7,355 nt of DNA from JANRLJ01 sp034437895 (lineage in GTDB: Bacteria; Chloroflexota; Anaerolineae; Aggregatilineales; Phototrophicaceae): NCBI GenBank assembly GCA_034437895.1, contig DAOTTO010000634.1:1-7355 (forward strand), in the 5' to 3' direction. Both the position numbers and the translations under genes were made by a program. Positions 1 through 5,862 of this stretch are shown here, piece after piece; the stretch's first letter is position 1; every line of letters starts with the position of its first letter. Below the pieces are notes generated by a model that searched no databases, was not told the origin of the DNA, and was given only the letters and a program-made list of their open reading frames with translations.

Positions 1-97
1 ACCCCCCGGCCCCCTCTCCAATACTTGGAGAGGGGGAGAAAAACGCATCTTGAAGTCCCCTCTCCATGCAATGGGGAGGGGATTTAGGGGTGGGGTA
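1..97. repeat. C/G-rich double-hairpin intergenic repeat
   Basis: Two adjacent palindromes are visible. The first pairs 10-21 with 25-36 as a perfect 12-bp stem (CCCCCTCTCCAA) closed by a 3-base loop. The second pairs 57-67 with 71-81, 11 bp with one T·G wobble and loop GCA. The outer ends, ACCCC at 1-5 and GGGGT at 92-96, are also complementary, so the whole unit could be a MITE-like element with terminal inverted repeats. From memory, units built as CCCCTCTCC-spacer-GGAGAGGGG followed by a T/A-rich step and GGGGTGGGGT are scattered between genes in Chloroflexota and some cyanobacteria. No run of T follows either hairpin, so a classical intrinsic terminator is unlikely. The copy may begin before the window edge. 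Confidence 0.7.
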
Positions 98-126
98 AAT
101 GCATGAGCGAAAGTCCTGAATTTGAA

Positions 127-155
127 TTGCACAACCCGTTTGGTAATGGTAGTAT
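127..155 (+). promoter_or_regulatory. weak sigma70-like promoter candidate
   Basis: TTGCAC at 127-132 and TAGTAT at 150-155 are separated by 17 bases, the ideal spacing for a housekeeping promoter. They lie about 50 bases before the start codon at 209. The matches to TTGACA (3/6) and TATAAT (4/6) are modest. The position is right for the first gene of the window, but AT-rich intergenic DNA often yields such matches by chance. Confidence 0.25.
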
Positions 156-208
156 CATTTTGGCTGTAACCGAATGAGGAATGCCCTTGCTTAAGACGGA
201 AATTTTCC

Positions 209-1825
209 ATGATTGATAAACAAGCTATCGTCCAACATTTTGATCGGGTAGCGCCTTCGCGTCCGATGTGGTTTGCCAGAAACTACACCTATCATAATCA
301 GATTATTCAAGCCTGTCGTCCTTTTCTTAACCCCCATTCACGCGTTTTAGAGTTAGGATGCAGCACTGGCGATTTGTTGGCTGCGCTCAAACCTGGTTAT
401 GGGGTCGGTGTGGATTTTAGCCCGGTCTCGATAGAGATTGCGAAGCAAAATCATCCTGATTTAGAGTGGATTTGTGCTGATGTGGAGCATTTGCCGCATG
501 TCGCGCCGCTAGAAGAACCGTTTGATCTGATTATTATGGCTGATTTAATCGGCTATCTCGATGATATTCAGCAAACACTGGAAGACATCCATCACCTAAT
601 GCATGAGCGCACCCGTGTGGTGATTTCGCTGTGGAATTGGCTGTGGCAGCCGATGTTGGCGGTGGCGGAACGGCTTCATTTTAAAAATGTTGATTCTCAT
701 ATCCGGCAAAGCTGGCTTTCACGCACCCCAATCCGAAACTTTCTCGATCTTTCCGGCTATGAAACAGTTAGTGTGCTGCCGGGTGTTTTGGTGCCTTATG
801 CGATTCCGATTATTTCACCGCTGGTCAATACACTGTCCTATGCGCCTTTAGTCAACCGTCTGACCTTGCTTACGACGGTGGTTGCGCGTCCAGTGATGGA
901 TGCACCAGAGCCGCCGCCGACCAGTGTTACGGTTGTCATTCCGACTCGTAATGAAGTCGAAAATATTGAAGCGCTCGTCCAGCGCGTACCGGATATGGGG
1001 TCACATACCGAACTGCTTTTTGTGGATGGCAACTCCACTGACGGCACGATTGAAAAGATTCATGAGCAGATTGCTGCCCATCCTGAGCGAGATATTAAAT
1101 TTATGTCGCAGGTGCCGCCCAAATCCCAAGAAGCTGATGCGCCGCCAGATATGATGCTTAAATTGGGCAAAGGGGATGCCGTCCGTAAAGGGTTTGCGGC
1201 TGCCAACGGCGATATTGTGATGATTTTGGACAGCGATATTTCTGTTCCGCCGGAAGAATTGACCCGCTTTTATCGAGCGTTGATGACGGGCAAGGCGCGG
1301 ATGGTCAACGGGACACGTTTTACCTATGAGCAAGAAGAAGGCGCGATGCACCGAGTCAACTACTTGGGTAATGTCTTTTTCAGTACGACTTTTAGTTGGC
1401 TTTTGGGGCAGCGTATCACCGATACCTTATGCGGCACGAAAGCGCTGTATAAGCGGGATTATGAGGAAATTGCCGCGAATCGGGCTTACTTCGGGGATTT
1501 CGATCCGTTTGGGGATTTCGATTTGCTGTTCGGTGCTGCCCGTTTGAAATATCGTATTAAGGATGTTGCCGTCCATTATAAAGCGCGTACCTATGGGCAG
1601 AGCAAAGTACGGGTCGGGATTCATGGGCCGTTGTTGTTACAGATGGGTCTATTTGCCTTGTGGCAGTTAAAAATCAGGCCGCTTATCAGTCCCACCGCGC
1701 AACCGCATAGTGAGCGTGTGACAAATATCACAAGAAAATCCAACAAAAGTAGTTGGCTCTTGTTGATTTTATCGGTTATGTTAATATCGCTTTGGGTCGT
1801 TATAGCACGTTCCCGGAACAAATAG
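209..1825 (+). CDS. SAM methyltransferase fused to GT2 glycosyltransferase, C-terminally anchored
   Basis: This 538-residue protein has two enzymatic domains. The N-terminal part is a class I (Rossmann) SAM methyltransferase: motif I VLELGCSTGD at 46-55, the acidic ribose-binding end of strand 2 (GVDFSP, 67-72) and ADVEHLP at 90-96. The GT2 domain begins at VTVVIPTRNE (240-249), followed by FVDGNSTDGT (271-280), KGDAVRKGF (321-329) and the metal/nucleotide-sugar DxD motif DSD at 341-343. The downstream DTLCGTKALYKR (405-416) and the FGDFDLLF segment (434-441) fit polyprenyl-phosphate mannosyl/glucosyl synthase-like enzymes (DPM1 type). A hydrophobic helix at about 516-532 (WLLLILSVMLISLWVVI), ending in RSRNK, is probably a membrane anchor. 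ATG 209 has a weak GGA (198-200) eight bases upstream, and the protein starts just before the methyltransferase fold, so no longer start is needed. Donor, acceptor and methylation target are unknown. The fusion suggests both reactions act on one lipid-linked or glycosylated intermediate at the membrane. Confidence 0.88.
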   Translation: MIDKQAIVQHFDRVAPSRPMWFARNYTYHNQIIQACRPFLNPHSRVLELGCSTGDLLAALKPGYGVGVDFSPVSIEIAKQNHPDLEWICADVEHLPHVAPLEEPFDLIIMADLIGYLDDIQQTLEDIHHLMHERTRVVISLWNWLWQPMLAVAERLHFKNVDSHIRQSWLSRTPIRNFLDLSGYETVSVLPGVLVPYAIPIISPLVNTLSYAPLVNRLTLLTTVVARPVMDAPEPPPTSVTVVIPTRNEVENIEALVQRVPDMGSHTELLFVDGNSTDGTIEKIHEQIAAHPERDIKFMSQVPPKSQEADAPPDMMLKLGKGDAVRKGFAAANGDIVMILDSDISVPPEELTRFYRALMTGKARMVNGTRFTYEQEEGAMHRVNYLGNVFFSTTFSWLLGQRITDTLCGTKALYKRDYEEIAANRAYFGDFDPFGDFDLLFGAARLKYRIKDVAVHYKARTYGQSKVRVGIHGPLLLQMGLFALWQLKIRPLISPTAQPHSERVTNITRKSNKSSWLLLILSVMLISLWVVIARSRNK

Positions 1826-1872
1826 GAATAAGCGCCCATTTTCCGCTGAGTTTTATTGTAAGGCAAAATTTT

Positions 1873-1876
1873 GAGG
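1873..1876 (+). promoter_or_regulatory. Shine-Dalgarno GAGG that sets the start at 1882
   Basis: GAGG lies five bases before ATG 1882. The reading frame is open further upstream, to an ATG at 1753, but that stretch overlaps the end of the preceding gene. Its translation there reads as an unrelated low-similarity leader, so the start at 1882 is preferred. Confidence 0.6.
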
Positions 1877-1881
1877 TATTT

Positions 1882-2553
1882 ATGACGGGTCGCAAAGCAC
1901 TCGTACTGCCATCGCACAAGGCGATTACCCAAGCGATTGATGATGGTACCAACGAAGATTATCACTTGGTGCGTCTGTATTATAGTTGGTATGCTGGTTG
2001 GTTTTATCGTAATCGCCTTCAGATGGTCGCTAATTTATTGGGCGATACCCAATTTAAGCGTGTTTTGGAAGTTGGCGTAGGTTCGGGTATCTTCGTTGAG
2101 CATTTGCTCACACAATCCGAGCGCGTTGCTGGCATCGATATTCATGAAAGTTACACAGGTGTAGAGGCAATGCTGCGCCAAAGTGGGGTTGATTTAAGCC
2201 GAGTCGAATTAAAGCAGGGGAGTATTTTTGAAATCCCTTACCCTGATAACGAATTCGATGCGGTTGTGTGTATCAGCGTTCTGGAACATTTTGAAGACCC
2301 ACGTCCCGCGCTGACGGAAATGCGCCGTGTCGTTAAACCGGGCGGGATTTTCGCGCTCGGCTTTCCAGCGCGTAATCAAGTGACCAATGCGCTTTTCGGT
2401 GCATTAGGCTATCGCTCCCACGACATTCATCCCGCCAGCCATACGACAATTTTGGCAGGCATCCGTGACACGCTTGATATTGAAACGGTCAGCAGTTTCC
2501 CGCCGGGACCCGTCAAGATGTATGTTGCATGTAAGGCCAAAAAACCAAAATGA
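1882..2553 (+). CDS. class I SAM-dependent methyltransferase
   Basis: This is a 223-residue single-domain methyltransferase of the Methyltransf_11 type. Motif I is VLEVGVGSGIF (61-71) and the acidic strand-2 end is GIDIH (84-88). FDAVVCISVLEHFEDP (125-140) carries the LEHFEDP post-II signature, and VKPGG (151-155) is the turn before strand 5. It has no zinc ribbon, transmembrane helix or signal peptide, so it should be cytoplasmic. Its N-terminus (LVRLYYSWYAGWFYRNRLQMV, 29-49) is aromatic-rich and could form the substrate lid. It follows the fusion gene after 56 bases with no hairpin between. Its TGA overlaps the next gene's ATG (ATGA at 2550-2553), so it is probably translationally coupled to desaturase A. 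The substrate cannot be told from sequence; O-, N- and C-methylation are all possible. Confidence 0.85.
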   Translation: MTGRKALVLPSHKAITQAIDDGTNEDYHLVRLYYSWYAGWFYRNRLQMVANLLGDTQFKRVLEVGVGSGIFVEHLLTQSERVAGIDIHESYTGVEAMLRQSGVDLSRVELKQGSIFEIPYPDNEFDAVVCISVLEHFEDPRPALTEMRRVVKPGGIFALGFPARNQVTNALFGALGYRSHDIHPASHTTILAGIRDTLDIETVSSFPPGPVKMYVACKAKKPK

Positions 2554-3650
2554 GTAGTGTAACGAGTGCAAATATTCCGGGTCGGGATTTTGAATATCAA
2601 AAGGCCAATAAGCCGCAGCAGTGGCTTACACGCGATGAACTGATCGAACTCAGTAAAATCAAGCACCGTTCTGTGATTGGTCATGTCGCTTTGACGTGGG
2701 GATTAATCCTTATTGCGCTGCAAGCCGCGATTATGATCGACTTCCTGCCGTTTGATGTGTTTGCGTTCATTTTCATTGGCTGTATGCAGAATGGCTTAAT
2801 CTCATGGACACACGAAGCCTCACATTACAGCCTGACGCGCAACAAAAAACTCAATGATCGTTTAGCTGATCTGTTCATCGCTGGCCCCGCCGGCGCGACT
2901 GTCGCCGGATATCGCCAGCATCACGTTTTGCATCATCGTTATTTGGGCGACCCAGAAAAAGAAATCGCGCTGGAAGTGTGGCTGTGCTTAAAGGGCGGCT
3001 ATCTCTATTCTGCGATTTTCCGCTATATGATCGGCTTTTATGCCTTCCGTGTGATCTTTCGCTATTTCAACAGAACACAAGCGAATCCTACGCATAGTAA
3101 GGCGGATGGCGAACCATCGCGTTCCATCGAATCGCTGATCGGCTTTGGTGTCGCCAATGCCTTTTTATTTGGCTTATGCGCCTTGCAGGGGCAGTGGTAT
3201 CTCTTTTTCTTGATGTGGGTAGGGCCGCTATTCACCATCGCGCTGTTGGTGAGCAATTTCCGCACGATTGTCGAACATCAGCCCAGCAGCGATGTGTGTG
3301 AAACAGGCAAAGTGCAACTGCCGAATATGACCCGCGTGATTAAATCAAACTGGCTGGAACGCACTTTAATTGCGCCAGTGGGCTTTTATCATCACCATGA
3401 ACATCACATGTATCCGGGTGTGCCGTATCATCGCCTCCATGAAATGCGAGCGATTCTTCAACAGCGCGGCTATTTTGAGCGTCCCGAAATTGTCTGGGGT
3501 GAGGGCTATGTACGCACGATCTGGCGGCTAGCGCAGGAACCCGGTTATGGGATTCGGCTGCTGAATCCGCTGCATCAATTCCCGCATGATGAGGACGATC
3601 ATCATGAAGCTGTTGTCGATTACGACTTTGAAGGCGATCTTAAGAATTGA
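2550..3650 (+). CDS. membrane fatty-acid-desaturase family protein (desaturase A)
   Basis: This 366-residue integral membrane di-iron enzyme (FA_desaturase, PF00487-like) probably inserts a double bond or hydroxyl into a lipid acyl or isoprenoid chain, using O2 and reducing equivalents. All three histidine boxes are present: HEASH at 88-92, HHVLHH at 124-129 and HHEHH at 282-286. A further histidine lies in RTIVEHQ (H243), where the family supplies an extra iron ligand. Hydrophobic pairs at about 46-64/67-86 and 199-215/217-235 fit two membrane hairpins with the boxes on the cytoplasmic side. YPGVPYHRL after box 3 is typical of lipid desaturases. No fused cytochrome b5 or ferredoxin is seen, so an external electron donor is needed. 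The tail is acidic and His-rich (HDEDDHHE, 346-353). The start overlaps the upstream stop; the nearest AAGG (2533-2536) is 13 bases away, so coupling rather than its own ribosome site may drive translation. Paralogous to the desaturases at 4801 and 6997. The substrate is unknown. Confidence 0.9.
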   Translation: MSSVTSANIPGRDFEYQKANKPQQWLTRDELIELSKIKHRSVIGHVALTWGLILIALQAAIMIDFLPFDVFAFIFIGCMQNGLISWTHEASHYSLTRNKKLNDRLADLFIAGPAGATVAGYRQHHVLHHRYLGDPEKEIALEVWLCLKGGYLYSAIFRYMIGFYAFRVIFRYFNRTQANPTHSKADGEPSRSIESLIGFGVANAFLFGLCALQGQWYLFFLMWVGPLFTIALLVSNFRTIVEHQPSSDVCETGKVQLPNMTRVIKSNWLERTLIAPVGFYHHHEHHMYPGVPYHRLHEMRAILQQRGYFERPEIVWGEGYVRTIWRLAQEPGYGIRLLNPLHQFPHDEDDHHEAVVDYDFEGDLKN

Positions 3651-3662
3651 CCAAAAAGTCAA
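3647..3662. repeat. short inverted repeat at the end of desaturase A
   Basis: TTGAC (3647-3651) and GTCAA (3658-3662) form a perfect 5-bp inverted repeat around a 6-base A-rich spacer. It includes the stop codon of desaturase A. It could be an operator half-site pair, but it is short and lacks a following T-run, so it is not a terminator. Chance is a real alternative. Confidence 0.25.
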
Positions 3663-3728
3663 GGGAAAGGTCTTGCGGTATCTGTTATTGATGACGCTCA
3701 AACCCGACCGCTAAAGGCAAACTGCACC

Positions 3729-4691
3729 ATGCTCAATAATAAACCTCCAATCACGGTTGCACCTGTCCTCTGTCCAAACTGTGGACAAGATCGTTATGCG
3801 GTTATGGCGAGTGGCCCAGATTATGATAATCACTGCTGCGGCGACCAAATTTTCCATTTGGTGCAGTGTGATAACTGCGGAATTCATTATCTGAACCCGC
3901 GCCCGACGGTGGATACACTCCCGATTATCTACTCGGCAGAGGAGTATTATTCCTTTAGCGTAGAAGAAGACCTGAGTTCCATCATCCTCAAGGCGCGAGA
4001 AACACGCGATAGACAGAAGATTACCCAAGCCATGAGTATCTTGGGCAAGTCTCCTGACCAGATCAAAGTGCTGGATATCGGCACAGGAGATGGGCAAATG
4101 CTGCGTACCTTTAAGGCGATGGGTGTGCCGCCGGAAAATCTGTATGGGATGGAACTCGATCAGGCCGTCGTCGATATACTCAACAAAAAGGGTTATCAAG
4201 GAATCTTAGGCCGTGTTGAAGACTCTGATTTACCGGATGCGAGTTTTGATGTCGTAGCGATGATTCAAGTTATCGAACATGTGGCGGATCCGAAAGATGT
4301 GATGCGGACACTGCATCGAATCCTTAAGCCGGGTGGCGTTTTTATCATCGAAACGCCGAATATGGATGCGTGGGATCGGCGCTTTTTTAGGCATAAGCTG
4401 TGGGGTGGTTATCACTTTCCACGTCATTGGACACTGTTTAACCGTAAAACAATCACGCGCATGTTAAATGAAGTCGGTTTCGATGTTGCCCATTATTCCA
4501 CACCGGCAGCAGCCGTATTATGGGCATGGTCGGTCAACCATTTTCTGCAAGAGCGCAAGATGCCGCGTGGGGTGCTTAATTTTTTTAGCATGAATAACCC
4601 GCTGGCATTAGGAATTTTTTATCTGTTGGAGTTTATCCCCAGTCGGATGGGGTGGTCAGCCGGAATGCGCGTCATCGCTAAACGTAAGTGA
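3729..4691 (+). CDS. zinc-ribbon class I SAM methyltransferase (copy A)
   Basis: This 320-residue protein joins an N-terminal zinc ribbon to a class I methyltransferase. The ribbon has CPNC at 15-18 and CDNC at 47-50, followed by GIHYLNPRP (51-59). Between the two CxxC pairs lies GPDYDNHCCGDQ (29-40) with two more cysteines (36, 37), a segment repeated almost exactly in copy B at 5849. The catalytic fold shows VLDIGTGDGQ (114-123, motif I), MELDQ (141-145), VIEHVADP (171-178), KPGG (190-193) and ETPN (198-201), then WGGYHFPRHWTLF (215-227). The hydrophobic C-terminal part (PLALGIFYLLEFIP, 291-304) could contact membrane or a lipid substrate. It begins 78 bases after desaturase A with a weak AAAGG 11 bases from the ATG; no terminator is seen, so co-transcription is likely. 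The CFA/cyclopropane synthase fold signatures are absent. The substrate is not inferable from motifs. Confidence 0.87.
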   Translation: MLNNKPPITVAPVLCPNCGQDRYAVMASGPDYDNHCCGDQIFHLVQCDNCGIHYLNPRPTVDTLPIIYSAEEYYSFSVEEDLSSIILKARETRDRQKITQAMSILGKSPDQIKVLDIGTGDGQMLRTFKAMGVPPENLYGMELDQAVVDILNKKGYQGILGRVEDSDLPDASFDVVAMIQVIEHVADPKDVMRTLHRILKPGGVFIIETPNMDAWDRRFFRHKLWGGYHFPRHWTLFNRKTITRMLNEVGFDVAHYSTPAAAVLWAWSVNHFLQERKMPRGVLNFFSMNNPLALGIFYLLEFIPSRMGWSAGMRVIAKRK

Positions 4692-4710
4692 CAAATGCGT
4701 GTGTGGATAA

Positions 4711-4754
4711 TGTGACATAAGGCACACGATAAAAACCATAGATGCGGATACAAT
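4711..4754 (+). promoter_or_regulatory. candidate CRP/FNR-family-controlled promoter of desaturase B
   Basis: TGTGA at 4711-4715 and GCACA at 4722-4726, six bases apart, match the CRP consensus TGTGA-N6-TCACA at 9 of 10 positions. A good -10 box, TACAAT, lies at 4749-4754 (5/6). If transcription begins near 4760, the site centre (between 4718 and 4719) falls at about -41.5, the class II activator position, and no TTGACA-like -35 is present, as expected for an activator-dependent promoter. The geometry is seen in the sequence; binding by a CRP-type regulator in this organism is inferred. Confidence 0.4.
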
Positions 4755-4760
4755 ATCCGC
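4744..4760. promoter_or_regulatory. inverted repeat overlapping the -10 region (possible operator)
   Basis: GCGGATA (4744-4750) and TATCCGC (4754-4760) form a perfect 7-bp inverted repeat around CAA, covering the proposed -10 box TACAAT. A slipped second pairing, ATGCGG (4742-4747) with CCGCAT (4760-4765), adds to the symmetry. A repressor dimer bound here would block the promoter. As RNA the 3-base loop would give only a small hairpin without a T-tract, so it is not a terminator. Confidence 0.4.
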
Positions 4761-4800
4761 CGCATTAGGACATATCAGTTAAATATGGAGATTTATTGGA

Positions 4801-5862
4801 ATGGCGATCGCTCAAATTGAGGAAATCAAGCTGCCAAAAGATCAACGCAGCGGCAAAACACAGTGGATTCATAAGCAGGAACTTGTCGAACTCAGCCAGC
4901 TACGGACTGACCGAATCATCCTTGATTTAGGGCGGACGTGGCTTTTTATTCTCATCACGCTGCAAGTTGCACTTTCCTTGCGGCTGCTTCCGGTTTATGT
5001 GCTGGCGTTTGTCCTGATTGCCTGCTTCCAGAATGCGCTGACGCTTTGGGCGCACGAAGCCTCCCATTACAGCCTTTCCCGTAAAAAAGACCTGAACGAC
5101 AAATTAGGCGATTTTTTCGTGGCGGGGCCGCTTGGGATGACCATCGGGCAGTATCGCTGGCATCACGTCCCGCATCATTTGTATCTGAATGACCCGGAAC
5201 GCGAGGTGAATCCGCTGGCGTGGATTTGTATTCGCGGGACGCATCTCTTTAAAGAATTATTCCAGGGCATGATGGGCAAATATGGCATTCAAGCCCTTTC
5301 ACGCTATGGCTCTAGCGCTGACGACCCCAAATATGATAACCGCCCCGGACGCACTCGCGCCTCATTGATTAGCTTTGTGATTAGCAACGGCGCATTGTTC
5401 GCGTTTTGTGCTTTACAAGGGCAGTGGTGGGCTTACTTTGCGCTATGGATTGGTCCCATTTTTACGCTGACTCTGATAATCGGTAACTTCCGCACGTTGG
5501 TGGAGCATCAGGCCAGCAGCGATGTTTGCGATGTCGGTTTGGTCAAGCTGCCGCCGATTACGCGCGTTATCAAGTCGAACCCGATTGAGCGTTTTTTGAT
5601 TGCTCCAGTTGGGTTGTATTTTCATCATGAGCATCACATGTTTCCGGCTGTGCCTTATCATCGTCTGCGTGATGTGCGGAAGCTGTTGGAGGAACGAGGT
5701 TATTTTTCCAGCAATGAAATCGTTTATGGCGATGGCTACATTCGGACGCTATGGCGGATTGCTATGCAGCCCGGCTATGGCATCCGTTTATTGAACCCAT
5801 TCTTAATTGTTGAAGAAGATCACGACGATCACCCGGAAGTGATTAGCAATGAAGTTGGATAA
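4801..5862 (+). CDS. membrane fatty-acid-desaturase family protein (desaturase B)
   Basis: This 353-residue paralogue of desaturase A keeps every metal-binding element: HEASH at 85-89, HHVPHH at 121-126, the extra histidine in RTLVEHQ (H236) and HHEHH at 275-279 followed by MFPAVPYHRL. Membrane pairs fall at about 43-60/63-83 and 190-206/210-228. Like A, it ends in an Asp/Glu/His-rich tail (EEDHDDHPE, 338-346). Both also share GYGIRLLNP near the C-terminus (325-333 here). Box 2 and the loop after box 1 differ (SLSRKKDLND here, SLTRNKKLND in A and C), so the copies have diverged and may act at different positions or on different substrates. GGAG at 4787-4790 is ten bases before the ATG. It has its own promoter candidate and is probably the first gene of a unit with the overlapping methyltransferase. 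An acyl-lipid desaturase is most likely, but a hydroxylase or isoprenoid-modifying enzyme of the same superfamily cannot be excluded. Confidence 0.9.
   Translation: MAIAQIEEIKLPKDQRSGKTQWIHKQELVELSQLRTDRIILDLGRTWLFILITLQVALSLRLLPVYVLAFVLIACFQNALTLWAHEASHYSLSRKKDLNDKLGDFFVAGPLGMTIGQYRWHHVPHHLYLNDPEREVNPLAWICIRGTHLFKELFQGMMGKYGIQALSRYGSSADDPKYDNRPGRTRASLISFVISNGALFAFCALQGQWWAYFALWIGPIFTLTLIIGNFRTLVEHQASSDVCDVGLVKLPPITRVIKSNPIERFLIAPVGLYFHHEHHMFPAVPYHRLRDVRKLLEERGYFSSNEIVYGDGYIRTLWRIAMQPGYGIRLLNPFLIVEEDHDDHPEVISNEVG
5835..5839 (+). promoter_or_regulatory. Shine-Dalgarno GGAAG inside desaturase B
   Basis: GGAAG lies nine bases before ATG 5849, inside the end of desaturase B. It favours this start over the in-frame ATG at 5894 (residue 16), which has no comparable purine-rich site upstream. 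Confidence 0.45.

Noticed and set aside
1..97. CRISPR-like repeat array
   Set aside because: Only two unequal palindromic units with no regular spacers and no cas genes in the window.
181..216. Tiny upstream frame beginning ATG 181 and overlapping the start of the fusion gene
   Set aside because: Its purine-rich GAGGA is directly against the ATG, leaving no spacing, and the peptide is about 11 residues of no special character; chance is likely.
1001..1351. Open frame on the - strand (116 codons)
   Set aside because: It is antisense to the GT2 domain, including its DxD region, with no recognisable motif.
1760..1787. TTGTTG-16-TAATAT promoter inside the end of the fusion gene
   Set aside because: Poor -35, and AT-rich codons of the transmembrane helix explain the composition.
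1753..1881. N-terminal extension of the methyltransferase at 1882, starting at ATG 1753
   Set aside because: It overlaps the fusion gene by 73 bases, has no ribosome site and adds no recognisable fold; GAGG five bases before ATG 1882 supports the shorter protein.
3675..3711. GCGGT...ACCGC inverted pair between desaturase A and methyltransferase A as a terminator
   Set aside because: Only 5 bp with a 27-base loop and no T-run; too weak to call.
3711..4199. Long open frame on the - strand (162 codons)
   Set aside because: It lies opposite the zinc-ribbon methyltransferase A, whose motifs are unmistakable; the antisense translation shows no domain.
4698..4728. CGTGTG...CACACG stem after methyltransferase A as a terminator
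   Set aside because: A 6-bp stem with a 19-base loop, followed by A rather than T; the right half is better explained by the CRP-like site.
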